Positions 29,215-39,515 are shown, counted from the stretch's first letter. The stretch: DNA of 43,882 nt from Colwellia sp. MB3u-41 (GCF_014076845.1 NZ_JACGUT010000033.1:1-43882), one strand, 5' to 3'. Program-made: numbers and translations. Notes: generated by a model not told the origin, from the sequence alone.

Positions 29215-30600
29215 TTAACCGCAATACTGTTCGTTTAATAATTTATAGTCTGTCTTTCCAGATGAGTTAAATGGAATACAATCTACGTTAAAGACCTTAA
29301 CATTGGTTTTATTGAAACCATATTTCTGGGTAACTATTTTCCTTAGATCTGTATCCATCACTTCTGACAGTATCAAAACTAATTTATCATCCTTACCGAC
29401 AACAGCCACCCCAGGAAAACCATCACCTAAATCTTTTTCGATTTTGTCTAAATTAACTGAGGTGCCATTAATCTTTATAAATCGTTTTTTTCGTCCAACA
29501 ATCTTAATAAATCCATCTTCGTCTAATTCAACAATATCGCCTGTAAATAGAACGCCGTTAAATTCGTCTCCTTTAGATAGATCAGCTATATTTTCTGCAT
29601 ATCCTAGTGAAACATTCGGCCCTTCGTACACAAGTTCACCAATACCAACAGTTTCCCTATTAGTTCCTATAGTAAGTTTTCCGCATGAAATTGCTCTCCC
29701 TGCACTTCCATGTTTAGCTACAGAATCATCAGGGCTTAAATATGAGATTCGTGGAGAAGCTTCTGTTTGACCATACATAGTGAAGTATTTAATATCATGA
29801 TTACCGAATTCCTCGTAAAAATAATTCGAAAAGCTTTCTGGTAAGTATCCACCAGCCTGCGTTACATATTTTAACGAACGAACTTTGTGGTAATCGATTG
29901 TCAATCTTCTTAGAATTTTCATTGTGAAAGGCACACCTGAAAAATCTGTCACCCCATAATTTTCTATATCATTCCAAATTTCTTTTTCCAAAATTGTGTG
30001 TGTTGAAATTACATATTTTGCTCTTGAATAAATAGTATTGTGTAAAACCGACAACCCGTATGAATAATGAATAGGTAATAAGGAGATAGACACACGATTT
30101 TCATCAAAATTTAGATAATCACAGATTGACTCAGTACAAGTGTCTATATTGTTTGCAGAGATCCTGACGCATTTAGGATCGCCGGTTGAGCCAGACGTTG
30201 GAATTAATAAAGCCAGCTTATCAAATATATCACTAGACAACGGAACATTTCTTTGAAACATAACGATGTCACTAGAGTTGCGAGTATACTCTAATAGTTC
30301 TAAGTCAATATTTTCACCCGTAATTATATAATTAGGCTTGTAATTTGTTATAAAACTTCTCAACAACTCTGGTTTATAATTTTTATCGACCAATAACGGA
30401 ACTTTATTGTGCCTAATCGCAGCAACATAACTTACAATTGTCTCAATATCTTTATCACATAAAATTAGTACGATTTCTTTTTCATTGTTATCAAAAAGAG
30501 AATCACCTAGCTTAAAAATATCATTATAAGAATAAGTAGTATTTCCGTGTATTATGAACGTATTATGATCTAATTCATTAGGCTGGCTTAATAATAACAT
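29215..30600 (-). CDS. AMP-binding (ANL superfamily) acyl/aryl ligase
   Basis: A 461-residue adenylate-forming ligase. The P-loop is LIPTSGSTGDPKCVRIS at 132-148, the A5 motif YFTMYGQTEASPRIS at 272-285, FTGDIVELDEDGFIKIVGRK at 352-371, and the A10 lysine K449 in PFNSSGKTDY. These are all the residues needed for acid activation and thioester formation. Its start follows the ACP stop with no gap, so it very likely charges that ACP, as DltA charges DltC. It is shorter than typical fatty acyl-CoA ligases, and nothing in the sequence identifies the acid. Two separate adenylating enzymes (this and the LuxE-like protein) in one operon is notable. Confidence 0.9.
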   Translation of the reverse strand: MLLLSQPNELDHNTFIIHGNTTYSYNDIFKLGDSLFDNNEKEIVLILCDKDIETIVSYVAAIRHNKVPLLVDKNYKPELLRSFITNYKPNYIITGENIDLELLEYTRNSSDIVMFQRNVPLSSDIFDKLALLIPTSGSTGDPKCVRISANNIDTCTESICDYLNFDENRVSISLLPIHYSYGLSVLHNTIYSRAKYVISTHTILEKEIWNDIENYGVTDFSGVPFTMKILRRLTIDYHKVRSLKYVTQAGGYLPESFSNYFYEEFGNHDIKYFTMYGQTEASPRISYLSPDDSVAKHGSAGRAISCGKLTIGTNRETVGIGELVYEGPNVSLGYAENIADLSKGDEFNGVLFTGDIVELDEDGFIKIVGRKKRFIKINGTSVNLDKIEKDLGDGFPGVAVVGKDDKLVLILSEVMDTDLRKIVTQKYGFNKTNVKVFNVDCIPFNSSGKTDYKLLNEQYCG

Positions 30601-30840
30601 TTAAAATTTTACGTCATATTTTTCTAGCGTTTTGATTCCTGTTTTATAAGAACCAAAATCAATTACATCATCCATCTCTAAAGATATATCGAATAAATCT
30701 TCAAGTTCTGCAATTAATGCCATATGGGCGACTGAGTCCCAAGTATCAATGCTTTGGTACTCTAAACTATCAGTAAGATCTGATTGTTCAATTTCTAAGA
30801 CGTCAATAAAAACTGAGTCGTATTTTTCAAGATTAGTCAT
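30601..30840 (-). CDS. Acyl carrier protein
   Basis: A 79-residue dedicated acyl or peptidyl carrier protein, acidic. The 4'-phosphopantetheine attachment serine is in DTWDSVAHMALIAELED, the DSx motif just before helix II (Ser36 from this start). An ATG two codons upstream (30846) is also in frame, but GGAG lies 7 bp before the chosen ATG and almost touches the upstream one. It is the first gene after a 330-bp gap and is followed without spacing by the ligase, which presumably loads it. LuxC-like, FabZ-like and SDR proteins downstream could act on the carrier-bound chain. Confidence 0.88.
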   Translation of the reverse strand: MTNLEKYDSVFIDVLEIEQSDLTDSLEYQSIDTWDSVAHMALIAELEDLFDISLEMDDVIDFGSYKTGIKTLEKYDVKF

Positions 30841-30846
30841 TTTCAT

Positions 30847-31174
30847 TCTCCAATTTATTTAAAATTTATTAATTTTCTCAATTACAATATTATTCAGAGC
30901 CAGCTAAATTACACTCAGCTCTTCGCTTCTTTAATTTACAGGCAGATAAACGCCTGATTTTTAATATATATCAATTATGTCAGTAAAATTTATTGCTACT
31001 AAAGGTTCATTAAGACAATATCAAAAAACACAATATTCTATAGTGATAAGTTAACTAACTTATCACTATCAACGAAAAGATATTAAATATTATCTTAGTT
31101 GCTCAGTAATATACATAAGATCGGCACTTGCCTACTCGCTTGTATTCAAGAGCAAGACTATAAGTAATCAGTTG
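30847..31174. other. Intergenic region between the transketolase and ACP genes
   Basis: AT-rich, no open frame with a gene-like start. It holds the perfect hairpin at 31040-31069 and a short inverted repeat (CAGGC/GCCTG, 30939-30956). An internal promoter for the ACP-ligase-LuxE-LuxC unit could lie here, but no -35/-10 pair stands out from the AT-rich background. Confidence 0.5.
31040..31069 (-). terminator. Hairpin after the transketolase pair
   Basis: Perfect palindrome ATAGTGATAAGTTA / TAACTTATCACTAT around a 2-nt centre, 105 bp after the transketolase stop. The minus-strand tail has TTTTTT only about 12 bp later, so termination is probably partial. Confidence 0.5.
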
Positions 31175-32170
31175 CTAAGTAGAGGCCTGTGCATTTGACA
31201 TTCGTTCAATATTCTCTTTCATTTGATTATAAATACTTTCACCATCTAATCCATAAAGTGAAATTAAGTATTCATATTCACCGGTTTCAAGATATTGGTC
31301 AGGTAATGATTTAGTGACTACATCGACACTAGTTATGTTTTCTTCAATTAATAGTTCATAAATACTGCTTACTAGGCCACCTACTTTAGTGTGTTCTTCA
31401 AAAATAAAGAGCTGTTTAGAAGCTTTAATCCCATCTAATACAATCTCTTTATTAAAAGGCTTAATGGTATGCATATTAAGCAAACCAATATTGTAACCTT
31501 CAGCGTTTAAACGATCAACGGCTTGTTTTGCTTGTCCTACTGTTGTCCCCATCGCTATAACATTTATAAGCCCTTTTTCTATGATCCAATTCGGTTTACC
31601 AATCTCGAAGTCATAATCGTCTTCATAAACAATTGGAGAATTTACAGTGCCGGTTAACCTAATATAAACAGGATGATCATAATTTAATGTGGCATTCATC
31701 ACTTTATCTAACTCAATACAGTCAGCTGGACTAATAATAGTAAGATCAGGGATAGTTTTCATGACAGCAACATCTTCTAGTCCAAAATGGGAGTTGCCTA
31801 AAAATCCCATTGCTAAGCCGCTTCCTAGAGCAACTAATTTTACAGGCTCGTGCATATAACCCATATTCATTCTGACTTGCTCAGCGGCTCTCATCGAAGC
31901 GAATGGTGCGAACGTAGATGCATAAACTTTATAATCGACTCTAGTCATGCCTGCAGCTACGCCAATCATATTTTGCTCTGCTATCCCTACATTTACAAAT
32001 CGCTCGGGGTGATTTTGATAAAAACTAGCTAATCCAGATGAGCGTCCTAAGTCAGCTGACATTAATAACACATCATCATTTTCTTTGGCTATTGTTGCCA
32101 TGACTTTGCCATAAACAGCTCTAGGCCCCATACGGGACCATCTTTTTGCTATTTTTTTATTAATTTCCAT
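31175..32170 (-). CDS. Split transketolase, C-terminal (pyrimidine-binding) subunit
   Basis: 331 residues covering the Pyr and C-terminal domains of a transketolase. FVNVGIAEQNMIGVAAGMTR (58-77) carries the TPP-activating Glu65, followed by YASTFAPFASMRAAEQVR and GLEDVAVMKTIPDLTIISPA. It overlaps the N-terminal subunit gene by 11 bp, so the two are made together as a heteromer. A housekeeping transketolase is normally one chain of about 660 residues, so this pair is a dedicated enzyme. In a polysaccharide locus it may transfer a two-carbon ketol unit to or from a sugar or aldehyde. Confidence 0.9.
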   Translation of the reverse strand: MEINKKIAKRWSRMGPRAVYGKVMATIAKENDDVLLMSADLGRSSGLASFYQNHPERFVNVGIAEQNMIGVAAGMTRVDYKVYASTFAPFASMRAAEQVRMNMGYMHEPVKLVALGSGLAMGFLGNSHFGLEDVAVMKTIPDLTIISPADCIELDKVMNATLNYDHPVYIRLTGTVNSPIVYEDDYDFEIGKPNWIIEKGLINVIAMGTTVGQAKQAVDRLNAEGYNIGLLNMHTIKPFNKEIVLDGIKASKQLFIFEEHTKVGGLVSSIYELLIEENITSVDVVTKSLPDQYLETGEYEYLISLYGLDGESIYNQMKENIERMSNAQAST

Positions 32171-32984
32171 TATTGTTACCCATTAATTCACCAATAAACT
32201 GATCATAAGAAGATTTGGTTATTCTATTGTGATGCCAGTCATTATTATTTTCCATCAATGAGATTCCTTTACCTTTAATTGTATTTGCTACAACAACTGT
32301 CGGTTTATCATCGTTCATTGCTGCTAGCGTATATGCTTTGTGTATTTCTAAATGGTCGTGCCCGTTAACTTCAATCACGTTCCAACCGAAAGATCCCCAC
32401 ATTTTTGCCAAGTGTAAAACGTCTGAATAAGCGGTTGCACCATCGTTTCTGAATCCATTCTGATCAACAATCGCGACCAAGTTATTCAATTTAAACTCAG
32501 CAGCAAATTGAGCTGCTTCCCATACCGAGCCTTCATTACATTCACCGTCCCCCATCATGACATAAACCTTATTCGGAAGACTTTTTTTCTTGTAGGCTAA
32601 TGCCATACCGGCCGCATACGAAATTCCTTGACCAAGACTTCCATTAGATGACTCAATTCCATATTTGAGGTTCTTTATTGGATGGGCTATTAATTTACTG
32701 CCATTTTGTTGAAACGTATCAAATACTTCTTCTGAAAAATAGTCGTAATAAAAAAGGGTCGCAAAATAACCGAGAACTGTATGTCCTTTACTTAAAATAA
32801 AGATGTCTCTGTCTATACAAAGTGGATTTGAAGAGTCAAAACGGAGAAAGTCTTCGTATAGAACTGTCAATAAATCGACCATACTCAAAGCGCCACCTAA
32901 ATGAGCTGGTTGTCCGCAACTATAAGCTCGATCGATTATTATTTTCCTAATATCTCTACTTACTTCTAAGTGATTTTTTTTCAT
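32160..32984 (-). CDS. Split transketolase, N-terminal (TPP diphosphate-binding) subunit
   Basis: 274 residues equal to the first domain of transketolase. The TPP/Mg motif is MMGDGECNEGSVWEAAQFAA at 143-162, then VAIVDQNG. Substrate/cofactor histidines are in GQPAHLGGALS (His28) and LSKGHTVLGY (His68), and GSLGQGISYAAGMALAYK is a conserved block. The start has AAGG upstream. It precedes and overlaps the C-terminal subunit. It lies between an AAC(3)-fold acyltransferase and the ACP/LuxC/LuxE module. Whether it acts on sugar phosphates or on an aldehyde made next door is unknown. Confidence 0.9.
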   Translation of the reverse strand: MKKNHLEVSRDIRKIIIDRAYSCGQPAHLGGALSMVDLLTVLYEDFLRFDSSNPLCIDRDIFILSKGHTVLGYFATLFYYDYFSEEVFDTFQQNGSKLIAHPIKNLKYGIESSNGSLGQGISYAAGMALAYKKKSLPNKVYVMMGDGECNEGSVWEAAQFAAEFKLNNLVAIVDQNGFRNDGATAYSDVLHLAKMWGSFGWNVIEVNGHDHLEIHKAYTLAAMNDDKPTVVVANTIKGKGISLMENNNDWHHNRITKSSYDQFIGELMGNNNGN

Positions 32985-33172
32985 TTCTAACCTTAAATAT
33001 TTTAAACTGAGAAAACGTTATAATTATAAAACATCTTATTTCTATAAAACTACAGATTGTTCACCCTCGATCCCGAAATTATAAGGACATTCAAGACGCA
33101 AGAATACAATTAATTTAAAATGTTATCTGTAATTTTCCTGTATCTCAGAGATGCTTTATCTGAAAAATAATT

Positions 33173-34099
33173 TTATGTCTTTTTATTTTTTTTGATAATG
33201 ATAAATACTTTCCTTTTCATAATAGTTAGTATTTTACACACTAATTGTGGAATATGTTTAGAATAGAATTTTATCACTCCAAACCCGTTATAGATGTATC
33301 TTCCATAACAGCTTAGACAATCTTTGTTATTACACTTAATTAAATAAGGTCGTTCATTAAAGATCTTCATTAACACAACGCTAGATTTTTTGGTGTCAAC
33401 TAACGCAGAAAGAGACTTTCCAATGGGTCCGAACTTGATAGCTTTTTGAGCAATATGCTCACCAAACGTATTTATTGCCCCTCCAGTACATCCCCCTACA
33501 TCTTTTCTTGTAAACAAAGTTTTGTTATTTTTGGAATTAATGAAATATGTTTGTTGTAAATTTGCTAACGGATGACTACGAGTATGCCCTAATACTTCTT
33601 GGCAAAAATGAAATGGCATAGGTGAATTACGGTTATCTTCTACAGTCCCTAGCATTAAGTTTTTACCACCTAATTCTATAATTTTTCCATAAATTGAATA
33701 TGAAAGGCTTTTTTCATCATGCCCATCCAGTATAAATTCAGCTTTTGGGCCAATTCCGAAACATGAGTTTGTCGGATGCGTGCTTCTTATTACGTCAGCA
33801 TATAAATAAAATGCCGTCGATAAAGAACCACTGTTAGGTGCGCTATCAGGCGTAAACACAATGTCCTTGCTCTTTTTGAACCGTGAAAAACAGGTAGTGT
33901 TAGAAGGGATTATAAGTGTACCGTCTTTCCCTACGACAGACTGTAATATTTCCACCCAGTCCTTCAAGGTTGTGTCGATATTTTTATTAAAATAACCAAT
34001 TCTCATTAAATCAGCAGACAAAAATAATATGTCGCCCTTTTTAATACCTAGGTCAATCAAGGATTCAATTAATGATTCTTTTGTAATTTTTTTCTTCAT
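33173..34099 (-). CDS. AAC(3)-fold N-acyltransferase of the polysaccharide locus
   Basis: 308 residues with the aminoglycoside 3-N-acetyltransferase (Antibiotic_NAT) fold: LIDLGIKKGDILFLSADLMR near 12-31, LIIPSNT, STHPTNSCFGIGPKAEFILD and GGKNLMLGTVEDN, then a PFHFCQE segment at the usual acceptor-side position. Relatives in polysaccharide clusters acylate amino sugars rather than antibiotics, and context favours that here. Odd features: a cysteine cluster (CNNKDCLSCYG) and a strongly basic, hydrophobic C-tail that may touch the membrane. It overlaps the wzx end by 35 bp. Confidence 0.8.
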   Translation of the reverse strand: MKKKITKESLIESLIDLGIKKGDILFLSADLMRIGYFNKNIDTTLKDWVEILQSVVGKDGTLIIPSNTTCFSRFKKSKDIVFTPDSAPNSGSLSTAFYLYADVIRSTHPTNSCFGIGPKAEFILDGHDEKSLSYSIYGKIIELGGKNLMLGTVEDNRNSPMPFHFCQEVLGHTRSHPLANLQQTYFINSKNNKTLFTRKDVGGCTGGAINTFGEHIAQKAIKFGPIGKSLSALVDTKKSSVVLMKIFNERPYLIKCNNKDCLSCYGRYIYNGFGVIKFYSKHIPQLVCKILTIMKRKVFIIIKKNKKT

Positions 34100-35339
34100 G
34101 ATTTCTTTTCAAAAAAGTTCGCTGGACAACAATATCTATTATATAAACTATAATTAACAGATATACAAAATATTCAAGAGATTGCTCTAACTGAATATCG
34201 TTTTTCTCTAAATACTCAAATAAAAGATACATAGAGAACACTCTAAGCGAATGCCATAACGGGGAATACCACCATATATTTAGCGCTAAGCTAGTTGACT
34301 CCATTGGTCTAGAGATGAATGCAAAATATGAGCTAAATAAAAGAATTTTCGCAAGAGAACCTGCCTCATTCCAGTTTTCTCCAAATACGAATTGATATCC
34401 CCAATCACTTGTAAAATAAATTACAATAAATACTGGGGAGGAGATCATAATTGCTAATTTGATTGTTTGATTCCACAAATCTAATCGCTCTTGATTTGTA
34501 TTAGTTTTTGACATCCTCTGAAAGTAAACTTTACTCATGGGTTGAGAACCCAACAACACCACCAAACTTAATGTAGCTAATGACAATGAAAATTGACCTA
34601 GTGTATTTTTACCAAAATTAGCGGCAACATACTGGAGCGGCAAAAGTTGAGTAGAAACTAGCAAAAGGTGCGAATACACAAGTGCTAATGAACGTTTAGA
34701 GAGACCTTTTAATTCCTTAAAGCTAAACCGTTGTTTTCCAGCTAACACATCAAATTTAGAAATCCACAACAAATAAATAACTTTTATAGATAGACCTAGC
34801 ATCAAAGATAGCAACAGACCATATTCTTTTAAGCTGCTATAGGCACATATAACTGCAAATATAAAGAATACGACTTTAGAAAAAACATCTCCTAGGGTGC
34901 TTCTAAAAAAAACCTCCTTCTTTTGAAGGTTTTGTTCTAATCCGTAGGATAAGCAAGTTAATAATCCCGAAAAAACCAAAATTAATATCAAGTAATTATC
35001 TAATTTTACAGAATAATACTGTTCTACTAGGTTTTTATTACTTAATATAAAAATGGGTAAGATCAATGATGCCACCAAGGCTATCATCATGATGCTTTTT
35101 AAGTTATTTACAGCAGCCTTATGTGAAGATGAAAGTATTAACAAATGCTCGTATCTAAAACTCAATAATATTGAGGTCGCTATAACAAGCTGCAAATACA
35201 TACTATATTCACCATACAATTCTGGCGCATATATTCTAGTCACTACAGGGATAGAAATTAATCCCAATACTTGTCCTATCATATTGCCACTAAACATTTT
35301 TAAAATGTCTGAGTGAAACTTATTTTTAGGTTTAATCAC
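34065..35339 (-). CDS. wzx: Wzx-type polysaccharide flippase
   Basis: A 424-residue membrane protein of the polysaccharide-transporter (MOP) superfamily with about 12 hydrophobic spans. The N-terminus reads FSGNMIGQVLGLISIPVVTR then IYAPELYGEYSMY, which is typical of Wzx. It should move undecaprenyl-diphosphate-linked repeat units across the inner membrane for polymerisation by Wzy. It starts inside the end of wbpE (8-bp overlap) and overlaps the acyltransferase gene by 35 bp. It is the first gene of the variable half of the locus. Confidence 0.88.
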   Translation of the reverse strand: MIKPKNKFHSDILKMFSGNMIGQVLGLISIPVVTRIYAPELYGEYSMYLQLVIATSILLSFRYEHLLILSSSHKAAVNNLKSIMMIALVASLILPIFILSNKNLVEQYYSVKLDNYLILILVFSGLLTCLSYGLEQNLQKKEVFFRSTLGDVFSKVVFFIFAVICAYSSLKEYGLLLSLMLGLSIKVIYLLWISKFDVLAGKQRFSFKELKGLSKRSLALVYSHLLLVSTQLLPLQYVAANFGKNTLGQFSLSLATLSLVVLLGSQPMSKVYFQRMSKTNTNQERLDLWNQTIKLAIMISSPVFIVIYFTSDWGYQFVFGENWNEAGSLAKILLFSSYFAFISRPMESTSLALNIWWYSPLWHSLRVFSMYLLFEYLEKNDIQLEQSLEYFVYLLIIVYIIDIVVQRTFLKRNHEEKNYKRIIN

Positions 35340-36414
35340 CTGAACTATTCAACATATAACCGTGCATTGGTAGACTAAAGACTTCCTTGACTAATCGGCT
35401 CGCTACAGGGAAATCTTCATCGGTATACTTTAGAGCTGAAAATGCAGTTTGCTGGTGCATACAACACCCATAATATATCATTGTAGGGATATTTAGAGCT
35501 TTATATTTGATCATTTCTAGCTCCCTCGTATCAGAAACCAGAGTATATTGAGCCCAAGATGAGTAGTACCCCTCTGGTACTGTTGGAGTTGTTAATGAAA
35601 AACGAAGTTCCTCATTATACTTGTTAGCTGCATTATTTCGAGCTTTCAATTCTACAGGGAATTCGGCTAATTTTTCTAATAGAACGGCAGCTTGTATAGT
35701 ATCAAGTCTAGAATTAACCCCTATACGAACATTGTCGTACTTATCTTGTCCTTTGCCATGAACTCGATATGAGCGAAGCAATGATGCATATTCATCATTA
35801 TTGGTAAAAACTGCACCGCCGTCACCATAACAACCTAAAGGTTTAGCAGGAAAGAAACTGGTCGTAGCTAAATCACCAAAGCTACCAGCTTTTTTACCTT
35901 CAATGGAGCCACCAAAACCTTGTGCGGCATCTTCAATTAGTTTTAAGTTATATTTTTTAGCTATACGTTCTAATTCCGGATAATTAGCTGGCAAACCAAA
36001 TAGATCGACCGCAATAATAGCTCGTAAATTCAACTTACCTTCACTGATGACTTGCTGAATTCTTTTTTCTAGATCTAGCGTACAGATATTGAAAGTTTGC
36101 TCGTCCGAATCAACAAAAACGGGAGTAGCTTTGGCAAAGGCAATTACTTCTGCAGTAGCAAAAAAAGTAAAAGTAGGGCAAAAAACAGCATCCCCTTCTT
36201 TTATATCTAAAACCATCATTGTTAATGTTAACGCGTCTGTACCATTAGCACAGGTAATCGCATGCTTGACCCCAACATATTCAGCTAGCTTATCTTCAAG
36301 CTCTTTAACTTCGGGGCCCATGATATATTTCCCATGATCTAATACAGTTTGTATCCGCTTATCTATCTTTTGCTTCAGGTGTTGATATTGTGCTTGAAGA
36401 TCTATAAATTGCAT
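35332..36414 (-). CDS. wbpE: UDP-3-keto-GlcNAcA aminotransferase (WbpE-like, DegT family)
   Basis: A 360-residue PLP enzyme. It should put an amino group at C3 of the 3-keto sugar made by WbpB. It opens with MQFIDLQAQY and GKYIMGPEVKELEDKLAEYV, closely like P. aeruginosa WbpE. ITCANGTDALTL binds the phosphate, EDAAQGFGG carries the PLP-contacting Asp162, and FFPAKPLGCYGDGGA has the Schiff-base Lys191. The C-terminus stops after SLPMHGYMLNSSGD, where relatives usually continue about ten residues in a last helix; the stop lies inside the wzx start. That short tail may mark a recombination joint. Confidence 0.9.
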   Translation of the reverse strand: MQFIDLQAQYQHLKQKIDKRIQTVLDHGKYIMGPEVKELEDKLAEYVGVKHAITCANGTDALTLTMMVLDIKEGDAVFCPTFTFFATAEVIAFAKATPVFVDSDEQTFNICTLDLEKRIQQVISEGKLNLRAIIAVDLFGLPANYPELERIAKKYNLKLIEDAAQGFGGSIEGKKAGSFGDLATTSFFPAKPLGCYGDGGAVFTNNDEYASLLRSYRVHGKGQDKYDNVRIGVNSRLDTIQAAVLLEKLAEFPVELKARNNAANKYNEELRFSLTTPTVPEGYYSSWAQYTLVSDTRELEMIKYKALNIPTMIYYGCCMHQQTAFSALKYTDEDFPVASRLVKEVFSLPMHGYMLNSSGD

Positions 36415-36419
36415 CTAAT

Positions 36420-37004
36420 TTACTCTGTTATCTGAGTTAGGTGACCGTCCGTAAGTAGGTATTGCATACCTGTATGCTGACAAAGTACTTTACCATTACC
36501 TGTTAATGGCAAATCCAATTGCTCACCAAATTTACTCATCCAACCAATTTGCTTAGCAGGGACACCTACCATTAAAGCGTAGGGCTTAACATTTTTGTTA
36601 ATAACTGCTCCAGCGCCGACAAAAGCATATTTACCAATAGTAACCCCGCATACTAACGTGCAATTGGCTCCAAGGGTGGCGCCTTTTTTAACAACAGTAT
36701 TGCGGTATTCGTCTTTACGCTCGACACCAGAACGAGGGTTATAAACATTGGTAAAAACCATACTCGGGCCACAAAACACTTCAGCTTCAAGGTGAACGTT
36801 GTCATACACTGAAACGTTATTTTGTATTTTGCATTTATCGCCAATAGTGACTTTATTACCAACGAATACATTTTGCCCTAATGAAACAGCCTTGCCTATT
36901 TTCGCTTCTGCACAAACATGAGCAAAGTGCCATACACGAGAGTCAGCGCCAATAGTGGCACCTTCGTCAACAATTGCGCTTTCATGTTTATAATAATCAG
37001 CCAT
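36420..37004 (-). CDS. wbpD: UDP-3-amino sugar N-acetyltransferase (WbpD-like)
   Basis: A 194-residue left-handed beta-helix acetyltransferase. Hexapeptide repeats run through most of the length (for example [40 protein letters not shown]), with the conserved [20 protein letters not shown] segment that holds the active site in WbpD/WlbB. It uses acetyl-CoA to acetylate the 3-amino group and yields UDP-GlcNAc3NAcA. A GAGGAA site precedes the ATG. It sits between wbpB and wbpE as in P. aeruginosa, minus wbpC. Confidence 0.92.
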   Translation of the reverse strand: MADYYKHESAIVDEGATIGADSRVWHFAHVCAEAKIGKAVSLGQNVFVGNKVTIGDKCKIQNNVSVYDNVHLEAEVFCGPSMVFTNVYNPRSGVERKDEYRNTVVKKGATLGANCTLVCGVTIGKYAFVGAGAVINKNVKPYALMVGVPAKQIGWMSKFGEQLDLPLTGNGKVLCQHTGMQYLLTDGHLTQITE

Positions 37005-37015
37005 AAATTCCTCTA

Positions 37016-37999
<984 letters not shown>

Positions 38000-38025
38000 T
38001 TAAGTTTTAATTCACAAATATGTGT

Positions 38026-39300
38026 TTATAAACGACAGTCTACTTCGTTTTTATCCAATACGTACTTTAAGTCATACAATACGTGTTTTTCCTTAGCTAA
38101 AGCTTTAATTCCTTTAGCTCCTATATTTTTAAATTCATCATGTGCTACCGCCAAAATAATAGCATCGTACTGTTCTGGTTTAGGTTCAATGAGTGACAAT
38201 CCATATTCAGATTGAGCATTTTCATTAGAGCACCAAGGGTCGGTAATATCAACATTGACATTGTATTCTTTAAGTTCGTTAACAATGTCTACCACCTTAG
38301 TGTTTCTTAAATCAGGGCAATTTTCTTTAAAGGTTAATCCCATTACTAGTACATTAGCACCGTGAACTTGGATCTTCCTTTTTAGCATTTGCTTCACTAA
38401 TTGTGAAACAACATACTTACCCATACTATCATTCAAACGTCGACCCGCTAAAATCATTTCAGGATTATAACCTACAGATTGTGCTTTATGAGTTAAATAA
38501 TAAGGGTCTACACCAATACAATGACCTCCGACTAGGCCAGGTCTGAAGGGTAAGAAGTTCCATTTTGTACCTGCGGCCTCTAACACTTCAAGCGTATCAA
38601 CATCTAACTTATTAAAAATAATTGAAAGTTCATTGATCAAAGCAATATTGACATCACGTTGAGTATTTTCTATAACTTTTGCGGCTTCAGCAACTTTAAT
38701 AGAGCTCGCCTTATGAGTACCAGCCGTGATGATTGATTTATACAGTTGATCAACTTTTTCTGCAATTTCAGGCGTTGAACCAGAGGTAACTTTTAAAATA
38801 TTGGTTACGCGATGTTCTTTGTCACCTGGATTAATTCTCTCAGGGGAGTAGCCAGCATAAAAATCTTTATTAAACGTTAAGCCAGAAATGCGTTCAACAA
38901 CGGGTATACATTCTTCTTCAGTCGCTCCAGGGTAAACTGTTGACTCGTAAATAATGATATCGCCTTTACTAACGACTTTTCCAAGCATTTTACTCGCTTT
39001 GACAAGAGGTGTTAAATCAGGCTGTTTGTGATCATCAATAGGTGTAGGCACGGTAACGATATATACGGTACATGCTTTTAAATCGTCAGTTGAAGCTGAA
39101 TAGCTTAGTTTTAGTGCTTCTTTTAATTCATCGACAGAGCATTCTAATGTTGAATCCATCCCTTCACGTAATTCACGCACGCGTGTTTGGTTAATATCAA
39201 AACCAACAGTATTATATTTTTTACCAAACTCTACGGCTAACGGAAGGCCGACATAACCAAGACCAATGATTGCTATTTTTGTATTTTCTTTATCAAACAT
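38026..39300 (-). CDS. wbpA: UDP-N-acetylhexosamine 6-dehydrogenase (WbpA/TviB family)
   Basis: A 424-residue NAD-dependent enzyme oxidising C6 of a UDP-HexNAc to the uronic acid. It shows [20 protein letters not shown] (9-28), [47 protein letters not shown], and the catalytic cysteine Cys261 in [20 protein letters not shown]. With wbpB, wbpD and wbpE following, UDP-GlcNAc is the likely substrate, though UDP-GalNAc enzymes (TviB/WbpO) look the same. A 215-bp AT-rich gap without a gene lies between it and wecA. Confidence 0.9.
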   Translation of the reverse strand: MFDKENTKIAIIGLGYVGLPLAVEFGKKYNTVGFDINQTRVRELREGMDSTLECSVDELKEALKLSYSASTDDLKACTVYIVTVPTPIDDHKQPDLTPLVKASKMLGKVVSKGDIIIYESTVYPGATEEECIPVVERISGLTFNKDFYAGYSPERINPGDKEHRVTNILKVTSGSTPEIAEKVDQLYKSIITAGTHKASSIKVAEAAKVIENTQRDVNIALINELSIIFNKLDVDTLEVLEAAGTKWNFLPFRPGLVGGHCIGVDPYYLTHKAQSVGYNPEMILAGRRLNDSMGKYVVSQLVKQMLKRKIQVHGANVLVMGLTFKENCPDLRNTKVVDIVNELKEYNVNVDITDPWCSNENAQSEYGLSLIEPKPEQYDAIILAVAHDEFKNIGAKGIKALAKEKHVLYDLKYVLDKNEVDCRL

Positions 39301-39515
39301 TTAAAAAACTCTGTAAAAGTCACCACATTTAAAATTGGTAGACTGCAATTTAAAAATAATTGGGTTGAAACTTTTTAACACCAAAACTCAGTTATTTATT
39401 GTTCATGAGACAAAAATAGTCGTCATTGAGACACTCAACTAACCTTTCAATCATTAAAAAAATTTTTTAACAAGGGTTTAGCCATTAAATTCTTCATTAA
39501 TATCAATAGGCTTCC

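Noticed and set aside
29303-29770. Plus-strand frame of 155 codons inside the ligase gene
   Set aside because: Antisense shadow of the AMP-binding ligase; composition is that of reversed coding sequence.
33173-34099. AAC(3)-fold protein as an aminoglycoside resistance gene
   Set aside because: Position between wzx and the transketolase, an atypical C-terminus and operon context favour amino-sugar acylation.
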